Assembly: GCA_024036415.1 (NCBI GenBank)
Contig: JAMWET010001638.1
Coordinates: 1-64,000 of the forward strand
DNA: 64,000 nucleotides
Reading direction: 5' to 3'
Origin: Prochilodus magdalenae
Taxonomy: Eukaryota; Chordata; Actinopteri; Characiformes; Prochilodontidae
How positions within the stretch are numbered: position 1 is the first letter of the stretch; every line of letters starts with the position of its first letter. Positions 12,301 through 23,809 of the stretch are shown here, one piece after another. The notes under the pieces were generated by a model that had not been told where the DNA came from, ran no database searches, and was given only the letters and a program-made list of their open reading frames with translations. A program made the translations under genes and the position numbers.

Positions 12301-12470
12301 AGAATCAAGGTTTACGTCAGGATACAGAGCAATCAGATTTACTCCCCCATTTATTTAAGACTTGGGTGGATCTACTCATCATCAGAAGTAGTAGTAGTTC
12401 ACATTATCATGATCAACCATCAGGAATTAAAAGGGTGGGTGGGTTCGACACCGTGGGACGCAAGCTTATC

Positions 12471-13138
12471 CCTGTACCTGACTGACCCAACACCCACCAT
12501 TACAGACATACAGCGAGCAGTGGTGTCCTCCATGAGTCATCCTGTTAGTGCAGCACCATCGGCAGACGGCTGCACCACGCAGGACTACATGCACACAGAC
12601 CGTTACCACGACTGTCCTTAACACCACGTCACCGTCACCAAAGACTGCAGTGGTGTCGTACCAGACTGTCATGGAGTGACTCAGAATGGCAGCGGGTCAT
12701 CTTCAGTGACGAGTCCCGCTTTAGTCTTGGTGGAGACGCCCAACGAATCCGTGTGTGGAGGCACCGTGGTCAGCACCGAGATGAACGGTGTGTCGCCACA
12801 CGTCCAGAAGGCCTGGTGTCCCTCCACCTCCACCCCTACCGCACCATCTGCGGGAACTGTGTGAGGATGTTCAAGCTGCATGGGATGGGTTATCACAGGA
12901 CACCATTAGGAACCTCTACAGCTCCATACCGAGACGGCTGGCGTGTTGGGTTAGCCAACACGGCGGCCCGACGCCATACTGAGAGACAGACTTCTGTATG
13001 TGTAGCTCAATAAATATTGATCATATCAGTCTAAATTTATCACCAGTTATTGATCCTGCTCACCTTTATCTTCCTTCCCAACACCACCGCACTCCCACAC
13101 CTCCTTCTGGGTGCAGCTGTTCTGTTGATGATGAGTGT
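12471..13138 (+). pseudogene. Internally deleted Tc1-like transposon, left arm
   Basis: Broken plus-strand frames read DPTPTITDIQRAVVSSMSHP (DNA-binding/linker region), then the family motif FSDESRFSLGGDAQRIRVWRH with the first catalytic Asp. The reading then jumps directly to LCEDVQAAWDGLSQDTIR and SIPRRLACWV...GGPTPY at the C-terminus. The segment with the second Asp and the third acidic residue is missing, so no active transposase is possible. Homology with the copy at 62,795-63,470 sets both ends. Confidence 0.8.
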
Positions 13139-13262
13139 ATTTAAGGCATTGGGCAGATGCTCCTATCCAGAGCGGCTGATACGGTATAGTATGCTTGCCT
13201 GGGTGGGGAATGAATAGCCAGTCTGATATGTGGAGCGTAGCAGAATTAGCCCCTCTCCTATC
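13139..13262 (-). mobile_element. SINE 3'-tail fragment, left arm
   Basis: On the minus strand the segment contains CTCTGGATAGGAGCATCTGC followed by CAATGCCTTAA. This resembles the 'CTCTGGATAAGAGCgTCtGC' tail shared by many teleost SINEs and seen again at 59,290-59,330. Confidence 0.5.
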
Positions 13263-14100
13263 CTAACCCTCCTTTAGAAGGATCCATATGAAGTTTATTT
13301 AGGGAAACTAAAGTGATTCCTCCATGGCAGCGTGCCAAAGAATCCTCTTTTCTTTGGCACCTTCATTCCTGAGAGTGTCGACATCATCAGCCAGTGCTAA
13401 CGTCTTTCAGAGTTCAGGCAAGGTGGTCCGCTTTGGTCTGCTTGAGGAACGACTCACGCAAATGCAGCTTGCCAACAGAACAAATGTCCCCATTTCTTTC
13501 CAATCCACCTCAACTTCCCACGCCAAATCCTCCCAATTCCCCCGCTCTCTGGCCCTGCCGTTCTGGATGCAGCCTTAATATTCCGAACCATGCCACACTG
13601 CAGCCCGAAAATCCACAAGAGACGGCCGAGTCATTAAACTTTCATACAGCCGGACTGTCCATTCATGGCTACCCCCCCACCGCCACCACATCCCCCCCAA
13701 CACACACAGCTCTGAGTGTCGGATTTGGCAGAGGCGGAGGAGCTGAGAGTCAGTGGCTGGAACCAAAATCCACAGCCAGCTGCCTGGAGTTCCAAGCACA
13801 CTGTCAGGGATGGTGTGGCGGAATGTCATTCGCGTTTCAGAACCCATCAGAGTGCGTCCGAGCTTAAACCACGCAGCCTGCAGTCGGGGACAGGCATGTG
13901 ACGGAACCAGACACAACTACAATACGATACCCCATCTCGGTATGGGGACAACAGCTGGGGGAAATACAGGTTATACACACATTCCAAATACCGGGAATAG
14001 GAATTATAAGGAATTCACCTGTGTGAAGCAATTAGGGAATACTCATCGACCAAGGGATGTCTAACCTGTGGTTCAAATGGCTGTTGGTGCTGGACTGGAT
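13263..14100. other. Unique DNA, left arm, no gene recognised
   Basis: Frames of 84-157 aa overlap here on both strands and are largely kept open in the other arm at about 21,120-21,900. They overlap each other, lack splice or domain signals, and contain microsatellite-like CCCCCACCGCC and CCCCCCCAACACACAC runs. They are not called as genes. Confidence 0.4.
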
Positions 14101-14188
14101 CAGCGTGAGGGTCGCTCTGCTTCGTATGCATTTGACTGCCTTGAGAACTTCCGATGTGGACCGTCATTTACTTTACTAAAGGCAGCGA

Positions 14189-14222
14189 GCGTCCAGGGTT
14201 CTTTGTGTGGAACCCTGGACGC
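14189..14222. repeat. Perfect hairpin beside the 125-bp array, left arm
   Basis: The 13-base stem GCGTCCAGGGTTC and its complement flank an 8-base loop. In the right arm the stem is the same (20,950-20,962 with 20,984-20,996), but the loop is 21 bases. Confidence 0.9.
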
Positions 14223-14224
14223 TT

Positions 14225-15908
14225 ACCACCCGCTAGCATCTGTGTGGGTTTCCTCTGGGTGCTCCAGTTTCCTCCCACAGTCCAAAGACATGCAGCCAGG
14301 TGAACTTAAGAAGCTAGCAGGCGACAAGTGGCTTTGTTGGAGTGTTCAAGGCCTTTGGCATTGTCGTGTGTGGGCACGTACCAGGTCCAGGAACGTAGCT
14401 AGTGTTGGGGGGCGAACTGGAGATGTTAAACCAATGCCTAGCTCAAGACTTTTCCCCATTGTCGTGTGTGGGCAAGTACCGGGTACAGGAACACTAGCAG
14501 GTTATTCTCACATTCAAGTGACAAGTGACACCTAGCCCTTTGCATGTCCTCCATACAGAAAGAACCCTGGACACTCACCACACGTTAGCGTCCGTGTGGG
14601 TTTCCTCCGGGTGCTCCAGTTGCCTTCCACATTCCAAAGACATGCAGTCAGGTGATCTAGAGATGCTAAACTGACAGCTAGCCCTTTGTTTACACTAGCA
14701 GGCGACAAGTGGCTTACGTCGTGCCAAGTTTGTCTCTTGCAGGTGTGTTCACGTACATGGTCCAGGAACGCTGGCTAGTGTTGAGGGCGGGTCAGGTGAA
14801 AGACATGCAGTCAGGTGATCTGGAGATGCTAATCTGACACCTAGCCCAAGGCCTTGCACACTGTCACATGTGGGCATGTACCAGGTCCAGGAACACTAGC
14901 TAGTGTTGAGGGTGGGTCAGGTGAAAGACATGCAGTCAGTTGATCTGGAGATGCTAATCTGACAGCTAGCCCAAGGTTTAACGCACTGTCGTGTGTGGGC
15001 ATGTACCAGGTCCAGGAACGCTAGTTAGAGTCGTGGGTGGTGAGGTGGGTTAGGTGAGACACATGCTGTCTGGTGATCTGGAGATGCTAATCTGACACCT
15101 AGCCCAAGCCTTGCGCACTGTCGCGTGTGGGCACGTACCAGGTCCAGGAGCGCTAGCTAGTGTTGAGGGCGGGTCAGGTGAGAGACATGCAGTCAGGTGA
15201 CCTGGAGATGCTGATCTGACACCTAGCCCAAGGCCTTGCGCACTGTCGCGTGTGGGCACCTACCCAGATCCAGGAACGCTAGCTAGTGTTGAGGGCAGGT
15301 CAGGTGAAAGACATGCAGTCAGGTGATTTGGAGATGCTAATCTGACACCTAGCCCAAGGCCTTGCGTACTGTCACGTGTGGGCATGTACCAGGTCCAGGA
15401 GCGCTAGTTAGAGTGGTGGGTTGAGGTGGGTCAGGTGAGAGACATGCAGTCAGGTGGTCTGGAGATGCTAAACTGACGCCTAGCCCAAGCCTTGCGCACT
15501 GTCGCGTGTGGGCATGTACCAAGTCCAGGAACGCTAGCTAGTGTTGAGGGCGGGTCAGGTGAAAGACATGCAGTCAGGTGACCTGGAGATGCTAAACTGA
15601 CACCTAGCCCAAGGCCTTGCGCACTGTCACGTGTGAGCATGAACCCAGGTCCAGGAACGCTAGCTGTGTTGAGGGCAGGTCAGGTGAGAGACTTGCAGTC
15701 AGGTGATCTGGAGATGCTAATCTGACGCCTAGCCCAAGTGTGGGCATGTACCAGGTCCATGAACGTAGCTAGTGTTGAGGGCAGGTCAGGTGAAAGAGAC
15801 ATGCAGTCAGGTGATCTGGAGATGCTAAACCGACGTCTAGCCCAAGCCTTGCGCACTGTCGCGTGTGGGCATGTACCAAGTCCAGGAACGCTAGCTAGTG
15901 TTGAAAGC
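14225..15908. repeat. ~125-bp minisatellite, left arm
   Basis: About a dozen tandem units of roughly 125 bp each contain GTCCAGGAACGCTAGCTAGT, GGGTCAGGTGAAAGACATGC and GGAGATGCTAA. The first units still carry GGGTTTCCTC(C/T)GGGTGCTCCAG, a dispersed repeat common in fish genomes, which suggests the array grew from such an element. Confidence 0.9.
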
Positions 15909-16700
15909 ACATCGTTTTACTGACCAACGAATTCGGAAACCCACCTGCTTGTATTCCTGGCTAGCTGTTGTGACCGGCTAGCAAACTACGTGTCTGTAAC
16001 TATTTGTGTTTTGATGAGCGCATGAAGTCTGTCTGCACCCTTATATGGGTGGACGTACCGCACACATTTAGCTTCTAGCTTTATTCCTCCATTCACAAAA
16101 CCAACCATGCTGGTCAACCTGTAGCTCCAACAAAGCACTGTGCATCCTCACGCTGAAGAGCAGCTCAGCGCCGATCACCAACCCCGGCATCCATTACAGA
16201 CAAGGTTTGTGCACCCCTTTAAACAGGCAGCGCTGCCTCACCGAGGCAAACATAATGAAGCTGCCATAATGAGGCGCCGGCGCAGACACTGTAGTGAGCG
16301 AGCGACTCGGGCCTATTCATCCATCAAAAAGAGAGACGGAACCAAAGAGAGACGCCATGCGCCAGAAACACTTTCATTACAGTAGAGCAGGCCTATAGCA
16401 ATCATTAATTTTCACTTCCATGCAGACTGAGCGACCGAGAATGAAAGAGGAGACGAGTGGCAGCGAGAGAGAGAGAAATGAATTCCGTCAGCCAGTTTTT
16501 TAAATTCGCTCTCAGTGTCTCTGATCACAGCTGGAGCGCTAAACACCATCCGGCAAAGCACGACACAAACGCAGCCCATTAAACTCCTTTCAAGTTTTAA
16601 GTGCACTTTAATCTGACCCAATTGTGAACATGGAAGTTCAGCTCTTATTCGGTTTACTGCTCCCTCAGGTGCGCGGTTCCGTTACGCTGACGACGTACAG
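15909..16700. other. Unique block near centre, left arm
   Basis: This nonrepetitive DNA is highly similar to 18,440-19,227. An 81-aa frame at 16,140-16,385 stays open in both arms with a single Arg/Pro change. It has no recognised domain and no initiation context, so it could equally be conserved noncoding DNA. Confidence 0.4.
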
Positions 16701-16749
16701 CGCATCTAATACGATCATCTCGACTGTGCAGGCATCATGGCCAGCGCCG

Positions 16750-17260
16750 AGGTTTTGGGTAAGGGATGAAAATGAGTCCCCAGTGCCAGCAACAGCTGAG
16801 ATTGGATTGGGCATGGACTGGACAAGTTTCTGGATGTAGCCACATCAGTGTTCCGATACTCTAGCATTAAAGAATTATCCCTGTGAACTGTCCCTGGCAC
16901 AATTCCGAGGAGAATTCCCTGTAGACTGGGATTGTATCCACTGCTGGTAGACCCGTATGACCGTACGCTTCCATACACCTGCAGATTCAGCTACTTCCTT
17001 CACACTATGGTCTTTGGCCACGCCCACATGCTCAGTCCCTCCTTTTAGCCAATCGTTAACATCTGCTCTGGAGCGTTTACCACACATGGACCGAGACATT
17101 CCCTGCACTGTAGCACCTCTTCCCAATCTATGGATCCCGTTACTCACACCCACAGGGATTTATAGACCCATCATCATCATGCAGCGCCATCTACAGGAGC
17201 CTGAAGGTACTACCACCTTAAGCACGCAAGGTGACTCAACTCCGCTGACGTAGGAGCGAT
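16750..17260 (-). pseudogene. HTH-bearing Tc1-like relic next to centre, left arm
   Basis: The minus strand reads a helix-turn-helix-like stretch (SVKEVAESAGVWKRTVIRVYQQW) typical of the N-terminus of Tc1-type transposases. Soon after, it reads LVQSMPNPI, the family's C-terminal end. The catalytic core is absent. Related copies lie at 46,625 and 60,530. Confidence 0.6.
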
Positions 17261-17500
17261 GATGCTCTGTGTGTCTACACGGAAGAGTCTTCAGAAGGGA
17301 AGTATAGCTGCGAGGTCCAAAGGTGGTGGATCTATTATGCTTTGCCGGAGGGACACCGGATGCATGAGCCGATGGAAGAATGGATTCCAATAAATGTTAA
17401 AAATTTTGGAAGCAAAAATGTGACAGTCAAAACAGAAGCCAAAAACAGGCAGGAAGTTTTGTTGTTTTTGCTGCAGATGTTTCAAATAGCAAAATAAATA

Positions 17501-17635
17501 AATAAATAAACAAAATTAAATAAATAAATTTGTGTCATTTGGTCAATATCTGCATGTTTTGTGTCCTACAGACTGTAATAAAAATTTTAATAAAATGTAT
17601 TTAAAATAAATACCGATTAATAATCCGCCACGTTT
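17501..17635. other. AT-rich spacer at palindrome centre
   Basis: About 135 bp of AT-rich sequence with AAAT runs and AATAAA-like words separates the arms. The last paired bases are around 17,481-17,500 on the left and 17,637-17,655 on the right. The spacer itself is not palindromic. Confidence 0.8.
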
Positions 17636-17869
17636 AATTTATTTTGCTATTTGAAACATCTGCAGCAAAAACAACAAAACTTCCTGTCTGTTTTTGGCTT
17701 CTGTTTTGACTGTCACATTTTTGCTTCCAAAATTTGTAACATTTATTGGAATCCATTCTTCCATCGGCTCATGCATCCGGTGCCCCTCTGGCAAAGCATA
17801 ATGGATCCACCACCTTTGGACCTCGCAGCTATACTTCCCTTCTGAAGACTCTTCCGTGTAGACACACAG

Positions 17870-18370
17870 AGCATCATCGCTCCTACAGCAGCGGAGTTGA
17901 GTCACCTTGCGTGCTTAAGGTGGTAGTAACTTCAGGCTCCTCCAGAGGGCGCTGCTTGAGGATGATGGGTCTATAAATCCCTGTGGGGTGTGAGTAACGG
18001 GATCCGTAGATTGGGAAGAGGTGCTACAGTGCAGGGAATGTCTCGTTCCATGAGTGGTAAACGCTCCAGAGCAGATGTTAATGATTGGCTAAAAGGAGGG
18101 ACTGAGCATGTGGGCGTGGCCAAAGACCATAGTGTGAAGGAAGTAGCTGAATCTGCAGGTGTACGGAAGCGTGCGGTCATACGGATCTACCAGCAGTGGA
18201 TACAATCCCAGCCTACAGGGAATTCTGCTTGGAATTGTGCCAGGGACAGTTCACAGGGATAATTCTTTAATGCTAGAGTATCGGAACATTGATGTGGCTA
18301 CATCCAGAAACTTGTCCAGTCCATGCCCAATCCAATCTCAGCTGTTGCTGGCACTGGGGACTCATTTTCA
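17870..18370 (+). pseudogene. HTH-bearing Tc1-like relic next to centre, right arm
   Basis: This is the mirror of the left relic. The plus strand reads the same HTH stretch at about 18,115-18,195 and the C-terminal SMPNPI at about 18,320-18,340. It is noncoding as it stands. Confidence 0.6.
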
Positions 18371-18439
18371 TCCCTTACCCAAAACCTCGGCGCTGGCCAT
18401 GATGCCTGCACAGTCGAGATGATCGTATTAGATGCGCTG

Positions 18440-19227
18440 TACGTCGTCAGCGTAACGGAACCGCGCACCTGAGGGAGCAGTAAACCGAATAAGAGCTGAA
18501 CTTCCATGTTCACAATTGGGTCAGATTAAAGTGCACTTAAAACTTGAAAGGAGTTTAATGGGCTGCGTTTGTGTCGTGCTTTGCCGGATGGTGTTTAGCG
18601 CTCCAGCTGTGATCAGAGACACTGAGAGCGAATTTAAAAAACTGGCTGACGGAATTCATTTCTCTCTCTCGCTGCCACTCGTCTCCTCTTTCATTCTCGG
18701 TCGCTCAGTCTGCATGGAAGTGAAAATTAATGATTGCTATAGGCCTGCTCTACTGTAATGAAAGTGTTTCTGGCGCATGGCGTCTCTCTTTGGTTCCGTC
18801 TCTCTTTTTGATGGATGAATAGGCCCGAGTCGCTCGCTCACTACAGTGTCTGCGCGGGCGCCTCATTATGGCAGCTTCATTATGTTTGCCTCGGTGAGGC
18901 AGCGCTGCCTGTTTAAAGGGGTGCACAAACCTTGTCTGTAATGGATGCCGGGGTTGGTGATCGGCGCTGAGCTGCTCTTCAGCGTGAGGATGCACAGTGC
19001 TTTGTTGGAGCTACAGGTTGACCAGCATGGTTGGTTTTGTGAATGGAGGAATAAAGCTAGAAGCTAAATGTGTGCGGTACTTCCAGCCATATGGGTGCAG
19101 ACAGACTTCATGCGCTCATCAAAACACAAATAGTTACAGACGCGTAGTATGCTAGCCGGTCGCAACAGCTAGCCAGGAATACAAGCAGGTGGGTTTCCGA
19201 ATTCGTTGGTCAGTAAAACGATGTGCT
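18440..19227. other. Unique block near centre, right arm
   Basis: This is the mirror of 15,909-16,700, with the same 81-aa frame on the minus strand (18,750-18,995). No gene is recognised. Confidence 0.4.
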
Positions 19228-20945
19228 TTCAACACTAGCTAGCGTTCCTGGACCTGGTACGTGCCCACACGCGACAGTGTGCAAGGCTTGGGCTAGACGT
19301 CGGTTTAGCATCTCCAGATCACCTGACTGCATGTCTCTTTCACCTGACCTGCCCTCAACACTAGCTACGTTCATGGACCTGGTACATGCCCACACTTGGG
19401 CTAGGCGTCAGATTAGCATCTCCAGATCACCTGACTGCAAGTCTCTCACCTGACCTGCCCTCAACACAGCTAGCGTTCCTGGACCTGGGTTCATGCTCAC
19501 ACGTGACAGTGCGCAAGGCCTTGGGCTAGGTGTCAGTTTAGCATCTCCAGGTCACCTGACTACATGTCTTTCACCTGACCCGCCCTCAACACTAGCTAGC
19601 GTTCCTGGACTTGGTACGTGCCCACACACGACAATGCGCAAGGCTTGGGCTAGGTGTCAGATTAGCATCTCCAGATCACCTGACTACATGTCTTTCACCT
19701 GACCCACCTCACCACCCACGACTCTAACTAGCGTTCCTGGACCTGGTACATGCCCACACACGACAGTGCGCAAGGCCTTGGGCTAGGCGTCAGTTCAGCA
19801 TCTCCAGATCACCTGACTGCATGTCTTTCACCTGACCTGCCCTCACCACCCACGACTCTAACTAGCGTTCCTGGACCTGGTACGTGCCCACACGAGACAG
19901 TGCGCAAGGCTTGGGCTAGGCGTCAGATTAGCATCTCCAGATCACCTGACTGCATGTCTTTCACCTGACCTGCCCTCAACACTAGCTAGCGTTCCTGGAC
20001 CTGGTACGTGCCCACACGCGACAGTGCACAAGGCTTGGGCTAGGTGTCAGATTAGCATCTCCAGATCACCAGACAGCATGTGTCTCACCTAACCCACCTC
20101 ACCACCCACGACTCTAACTAGCGTTCCTGGACCTGGTACATGCCCACACACGACAGTGCGTTAAACCTTGGGCTAGCTGTCAGATTAGCATCTCCAGATC
20201 AACTGACTGCATGTCTTTCACCTGACCCACCCTCAACACTAGCTAGTGTTCCTGGACCTGGTACATGCCCACATGTGACAGTGTGCAAGGCCTTGGGCTA
20301 GGTGTCAGATTAGCATCTCCAGATCACCTGACTGCATGTCTTTCACCTGACCCGCCCTCAACACTAGCCAGCGTTCCTGGACCATGTACGTGAACACACC
20401 TGCAAGAGACAAACTTGGCACGACGTAAGCCACTTGTCACCTGCTAGTGTAAACAAAGGGCTAGCTGTCAGTTTAGCATCTCCAGATCACCTGACTGCAT
20501 GTCTTTGGAATGTGGGAGGCAGCTGGAGCACCCGGAGGAAAGCCACACGGACGCTAACGTGTGGTGAGTGTCCAGGGTTCTTTCTGTGTGGAGGACATGC
20601 AAAGGGCTAGGTGTCACTTGTCACTTGAATGTGAGAATAACCTGCTAGAGTTCCTGGACCCGGTACTTGCCCACACACGACAATGGGGGAAAAGTCTTGA
20701 GCTAGGCGTTGGTTTGACATCTCCAGTTCACCGGATATGCCTGCCAGCCCCCAACACTAGCTACGTTCCTGGACCTGGTACGTGCCCACACACGACAATG
20801 CCAAAGGCCTGGATCACTCCAACAAAGGACAAGCATGGGGCAGCGTAAGCCACTTGTCGCCTGCTAGCTCATCTGGCTGCATGTCTTTGGACTGTGGGAG
20901 GAAACTGGAGCACCCAGAGGAAACCAACACAGATGCTAGCGGGTG
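19228..20945. repeat. ~125-bp minisatellite, right arm
   Basis: This is the reverse complement of the left array, with a similar number of units. Some units have a different order of variants, for example CACCACCCACGACTCTAACT junctions three times here and fewer on the left. Confidence 0.9.
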
Positions 20946-20999
20946 GTAAGCGTCCAGGGTTCCACACAGAGTCCACACAGAAAGAACCCTGGACGCTCG

Positions 21000-21900
21000 C
21001 TGCCTTTAGTAAAGTAAATAACGGTCCACATCGGAAGTTCTCAAGGCAGTCGGATGCATACGAAGCAGAGCGGCCCTCACGCTGATCCAGTCCAGCACCA
21101 ACAGCCATTTGAACCACAGGTTAGACATCCCTTGGTCGATGAGTATTCCCTAATTGCTTCACACAGGTGAATTCCTTATCATTCCTATTCCCGGTATTTG
21201 GATTGTGAGTATAACCTGTATTTCCCCCAGCTGTTGTCCCCATACCGAGATGGGGTATCGTATTGTAGTTGTGTCTGGTTCCGTCACATGCCTGTCCCCG
21301 ACTGCAGGCTGCGTGGTTTAAGCTCGGACGCACTCTGATGGGTTCTGAAACGCGAATGACATTCCGCCACACCATCCCTGACAGTGTGCTTGGAACTCCA
21401 GGCAGCTGGCTGTGGATTTTGGTTCCAGCCACTGACTCTCAGCTCCTCCGCCTCTGCCAAATCCGACACTCAGAGCTGTGTGTGTTGGGGGGTTGGTGGC
21501 GGCGGTGGGGGGGTTGCCATGAATGGACAGTCCGGCTGTATGAAAGTTTAATGACTCGGCCGTCTCTTGTGGATTTTCGGGCTGCAGTGTGGCATGGTTC
21601 GGAATATTAAGGCTGCATCCAGAACGGCAGGGCCAGAGAGCGGGGGAATTGGGAGGATTTGGCGTGGGAAGTTGAGGTGGATTGGAAAGAAATGGGGACA
21701 TTTGTTCTGTTGGCAAGCTGCAGTTGCGTGAGTCGTTCCTCAAGCAGACCAAAGCGGACCACCTTGCCTGAACTCTGAAAGACGTTAGCGCTGGCTGATG
21801 ATGTCGACACTCTCAGGAATAAGGGTGCCAAAGAAAAGAGGATTCTTTGGCACGCTGCCATGGAGGAATCACTTTAGTTTCCCTAAATAAACTTCATATG
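21000..21900. other. Unique DNA, right arm, no gene recognised
   Basis: This is the mirror of 13,263-14,180. The frames differ by a few residues from the left arm and show no domain. Confidence 0.4.
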
Positions 21901-21904
21901 GATC

Positions 21905-22039
21905 CTTCTAAAGGAGGGCTAGAATAGGAGAGGGGCTAATTCTGCTACGCTCCACATATCAGACTGGCTATTCATTCCCCACCCAGGCAAGCATACTATA
22001 CCATATCAGCCACTCTGGATAGGAGCATCTGCCCAATGC
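21905..22039 (+). mobile_element. SINE 3'-tail fragment, right arm
   Basis: This is the mirror of the fragment at 13,139-13,262 and carries the same tail motif at about 22,013-22,045. Confidence 0.5.
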
Positions 22040-22708
22040 CTTAAATACACTCATCATCAACAGAACAGCTGCACCCAGAAGGAGGTGTGGGAGTGCGGTG
22101 GTGTTGGGAAGGAAGATAAAGGTGAGCAGGATCAATAACTGATGATAAGTTTAGACTGATATGATCAATATTTATTGAGCTACACATACAGAAGTCTGTC
22201 TCTCAGTATGGCGTCGGGCCGCCGTGTTTGCTAACCCAACACGCCAGCCGTCTCGGTATGGAGCTGTAGAGGTTCCTAATGGTGTCCTGTGATAACCCAT
22301 CCCATGCAGCTTGAACATCCTCACACCGTTCCTGCAGATGGTGCGGTAGGGGTGGAGGTGGAGGGACACCAGGCCTTCTGGACGTGTGGCGACACACCGT
22401 TCATCTCGGTGCTGACCACGGTGCCTCCACACACGGATTCGTTGGGCGTCTCCACCAAGACTAAAGCGGGACTCGTCACTGAAGATGACCCGCTGCCATT
22501 CTGAGTCACTCCATGACAGTCTGGTACGACACCACTGCAGTCTTTGGTGACGGTGACGTGGTGTTAAGGACAGTCGTGGTAACGGTCTGTGTGCATGTAG
22601 TCCTGCGTGGTGCAGCCGTCTGCCGATGGTGCTGCACTAACAGGATGACTCATGGAGGACACCACTGCTCGCTGGAGGTCTGTAATGGTGGGTGTTGGGT
22701 CAGTCAGG
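22040..22708 (-). pseudogene. Internally deleted Tc1-like transposon, right arm
   Basis: This is the mirror of the left copy, on the minus strand, with the same internal deletion junction. It differs by a few substitutions, such as CGTTCC for AGTTCC near 22,325. Confidence 0.8.
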
Positions 22709-22889
22709 TACAGGGATAAGCTTGCGTCCCACGGTGTCGAACCCACCCACCCTTTTAATTCCTGATGGTTGATCATGATAATGTGAACTACTACTACTTC
22801 TGATGATGAGTAGATCCACCCAAGTCTTAAATAAATGGGGGAGTAAATCTGATTGCTCTGTATCCTGACGTAAACCTTGATTCTGAGTT

Positions 22890-23545
22890 TTGTCAGCATC
22901 GTGAAAAGACGACTTCTGAGCTTTTCTCCGGTCTAGATATTTATAGCGCTCGGCGCTTTGTGCCTGAATGAATGGGTTATATTTAGGAAGCATGTTCTGG
23001 CCTCTCGGTGAGCGACAGCAAGGAAAGGATGAGTCATCCCGTTCTGTGGAGAGGAATAAATACATCGCGGCTAAGTGGAGCTCTGACCGGGGCAGTAATG
23101 AGGTTTTAAAAAGGTAACGATGGATCGGCGTAGCAGTGTTCTCACATACGGCCTCCTCTCCAGCACTGGAGCTGGATGGGGGAAAGTGGGAAACGGCTTT
23201 GTGAGCTAAACAGTCCTGTGTGGGAGCCGCTCTGCCCCGAAACGACCTCCTCGCCCTCCATGTTGGAAGTTAAACAGCGCTCCGTTTACCGATCTGAGTT
23301 TAATGGAAGGAATCCAGCCTGAGTGACTGGTTTTAGCCGAGCGGAGACGGTGCTCTTCTGTCTGGAATGGACGTGGCCTATTAGGCTGCTCCGTGCGTTA
23401 ATCTTCCAGCTAACCTCGGCCCGGATACGCGTGGCTTAATGAGGATGCTGAACAGTAATTAGCTGTGTGGAATGCTGGATTAATTAGTATACCTAATTGA
23501 TAAGCTGCAGCGTGCTGCACCCGTCCGTAGCTCTAGCCGTGACGG
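22890..23545. other. Unique homeobox-site-rich block, right arm
   Basis: This is the mirror of 11,640-12,300 and keeps the TAATTAG/TTAATTAG cluster at about 23,455-23,495. Confidence 0.3.
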
Positions 23546-23717
23546 ATGGTGCTTTAAAGTGAGGCTGCTGTTTGTTGGGGTTTGAACTCTGGCTTTATGC
23601 GGTGTTAGTGATCACACCGCTGATGTGGTGTTGTAATGGGTTTGACCAGCTCAGGGCTGGAGGGCAGTGGCTCTGTGGCATGAGTGGCCATGTTTCCATT
23701 ATTACACACTATTGTTA

Positions 23718-23770
23718 TCCTCTTCTTCCTCTTCCTCTTCCTCTTCTTCTTCCTCTTCCTCTTCCTCTTG
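23718..23770 (-). repeat. CTT/CTC pyrimidine tract, right arm
   Basis: This is the mirror of the purine tract at 11,416-11,467, with similar length and the same unit pattern. Confidence 0.9.
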
Positions 23771-23809
23771 GTCAAGTGACTTTTGCTCATTAACTAGTCC
23801 TGCTGTTTA

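Larger units (their letters stand above)
1..17500 (+). repeat. Left arm of giant inverted repeat (palindrome)
   Basis: Read as reverse complement, this arm matches the right arm in the same order across unique DNA, transposons, minisatellites and the abhd17c exon. Mirrored coordinates sum to about 35,136 near the centre and 35,225 at the exon. They fall to about 34,343 at the window edge, mainly because the 21-bp array is about 800 bp longer here. The window begins inside the arm, so its outer end is not visible. Confidence 0.95.

Noticed and set aside
13324..13916. Frames of 84-157 aa conserved between arms
   Set aside because: Overlapping frames on both strands are equally conserved because the arms are nearly identical; no domain or splice signal supports coding.
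16140..16385. 81-aa frame open in both arms
   Set aside because: It is a single short frame with no domain, and the similarity follows from the palindrome, so it is not evidence of selection.
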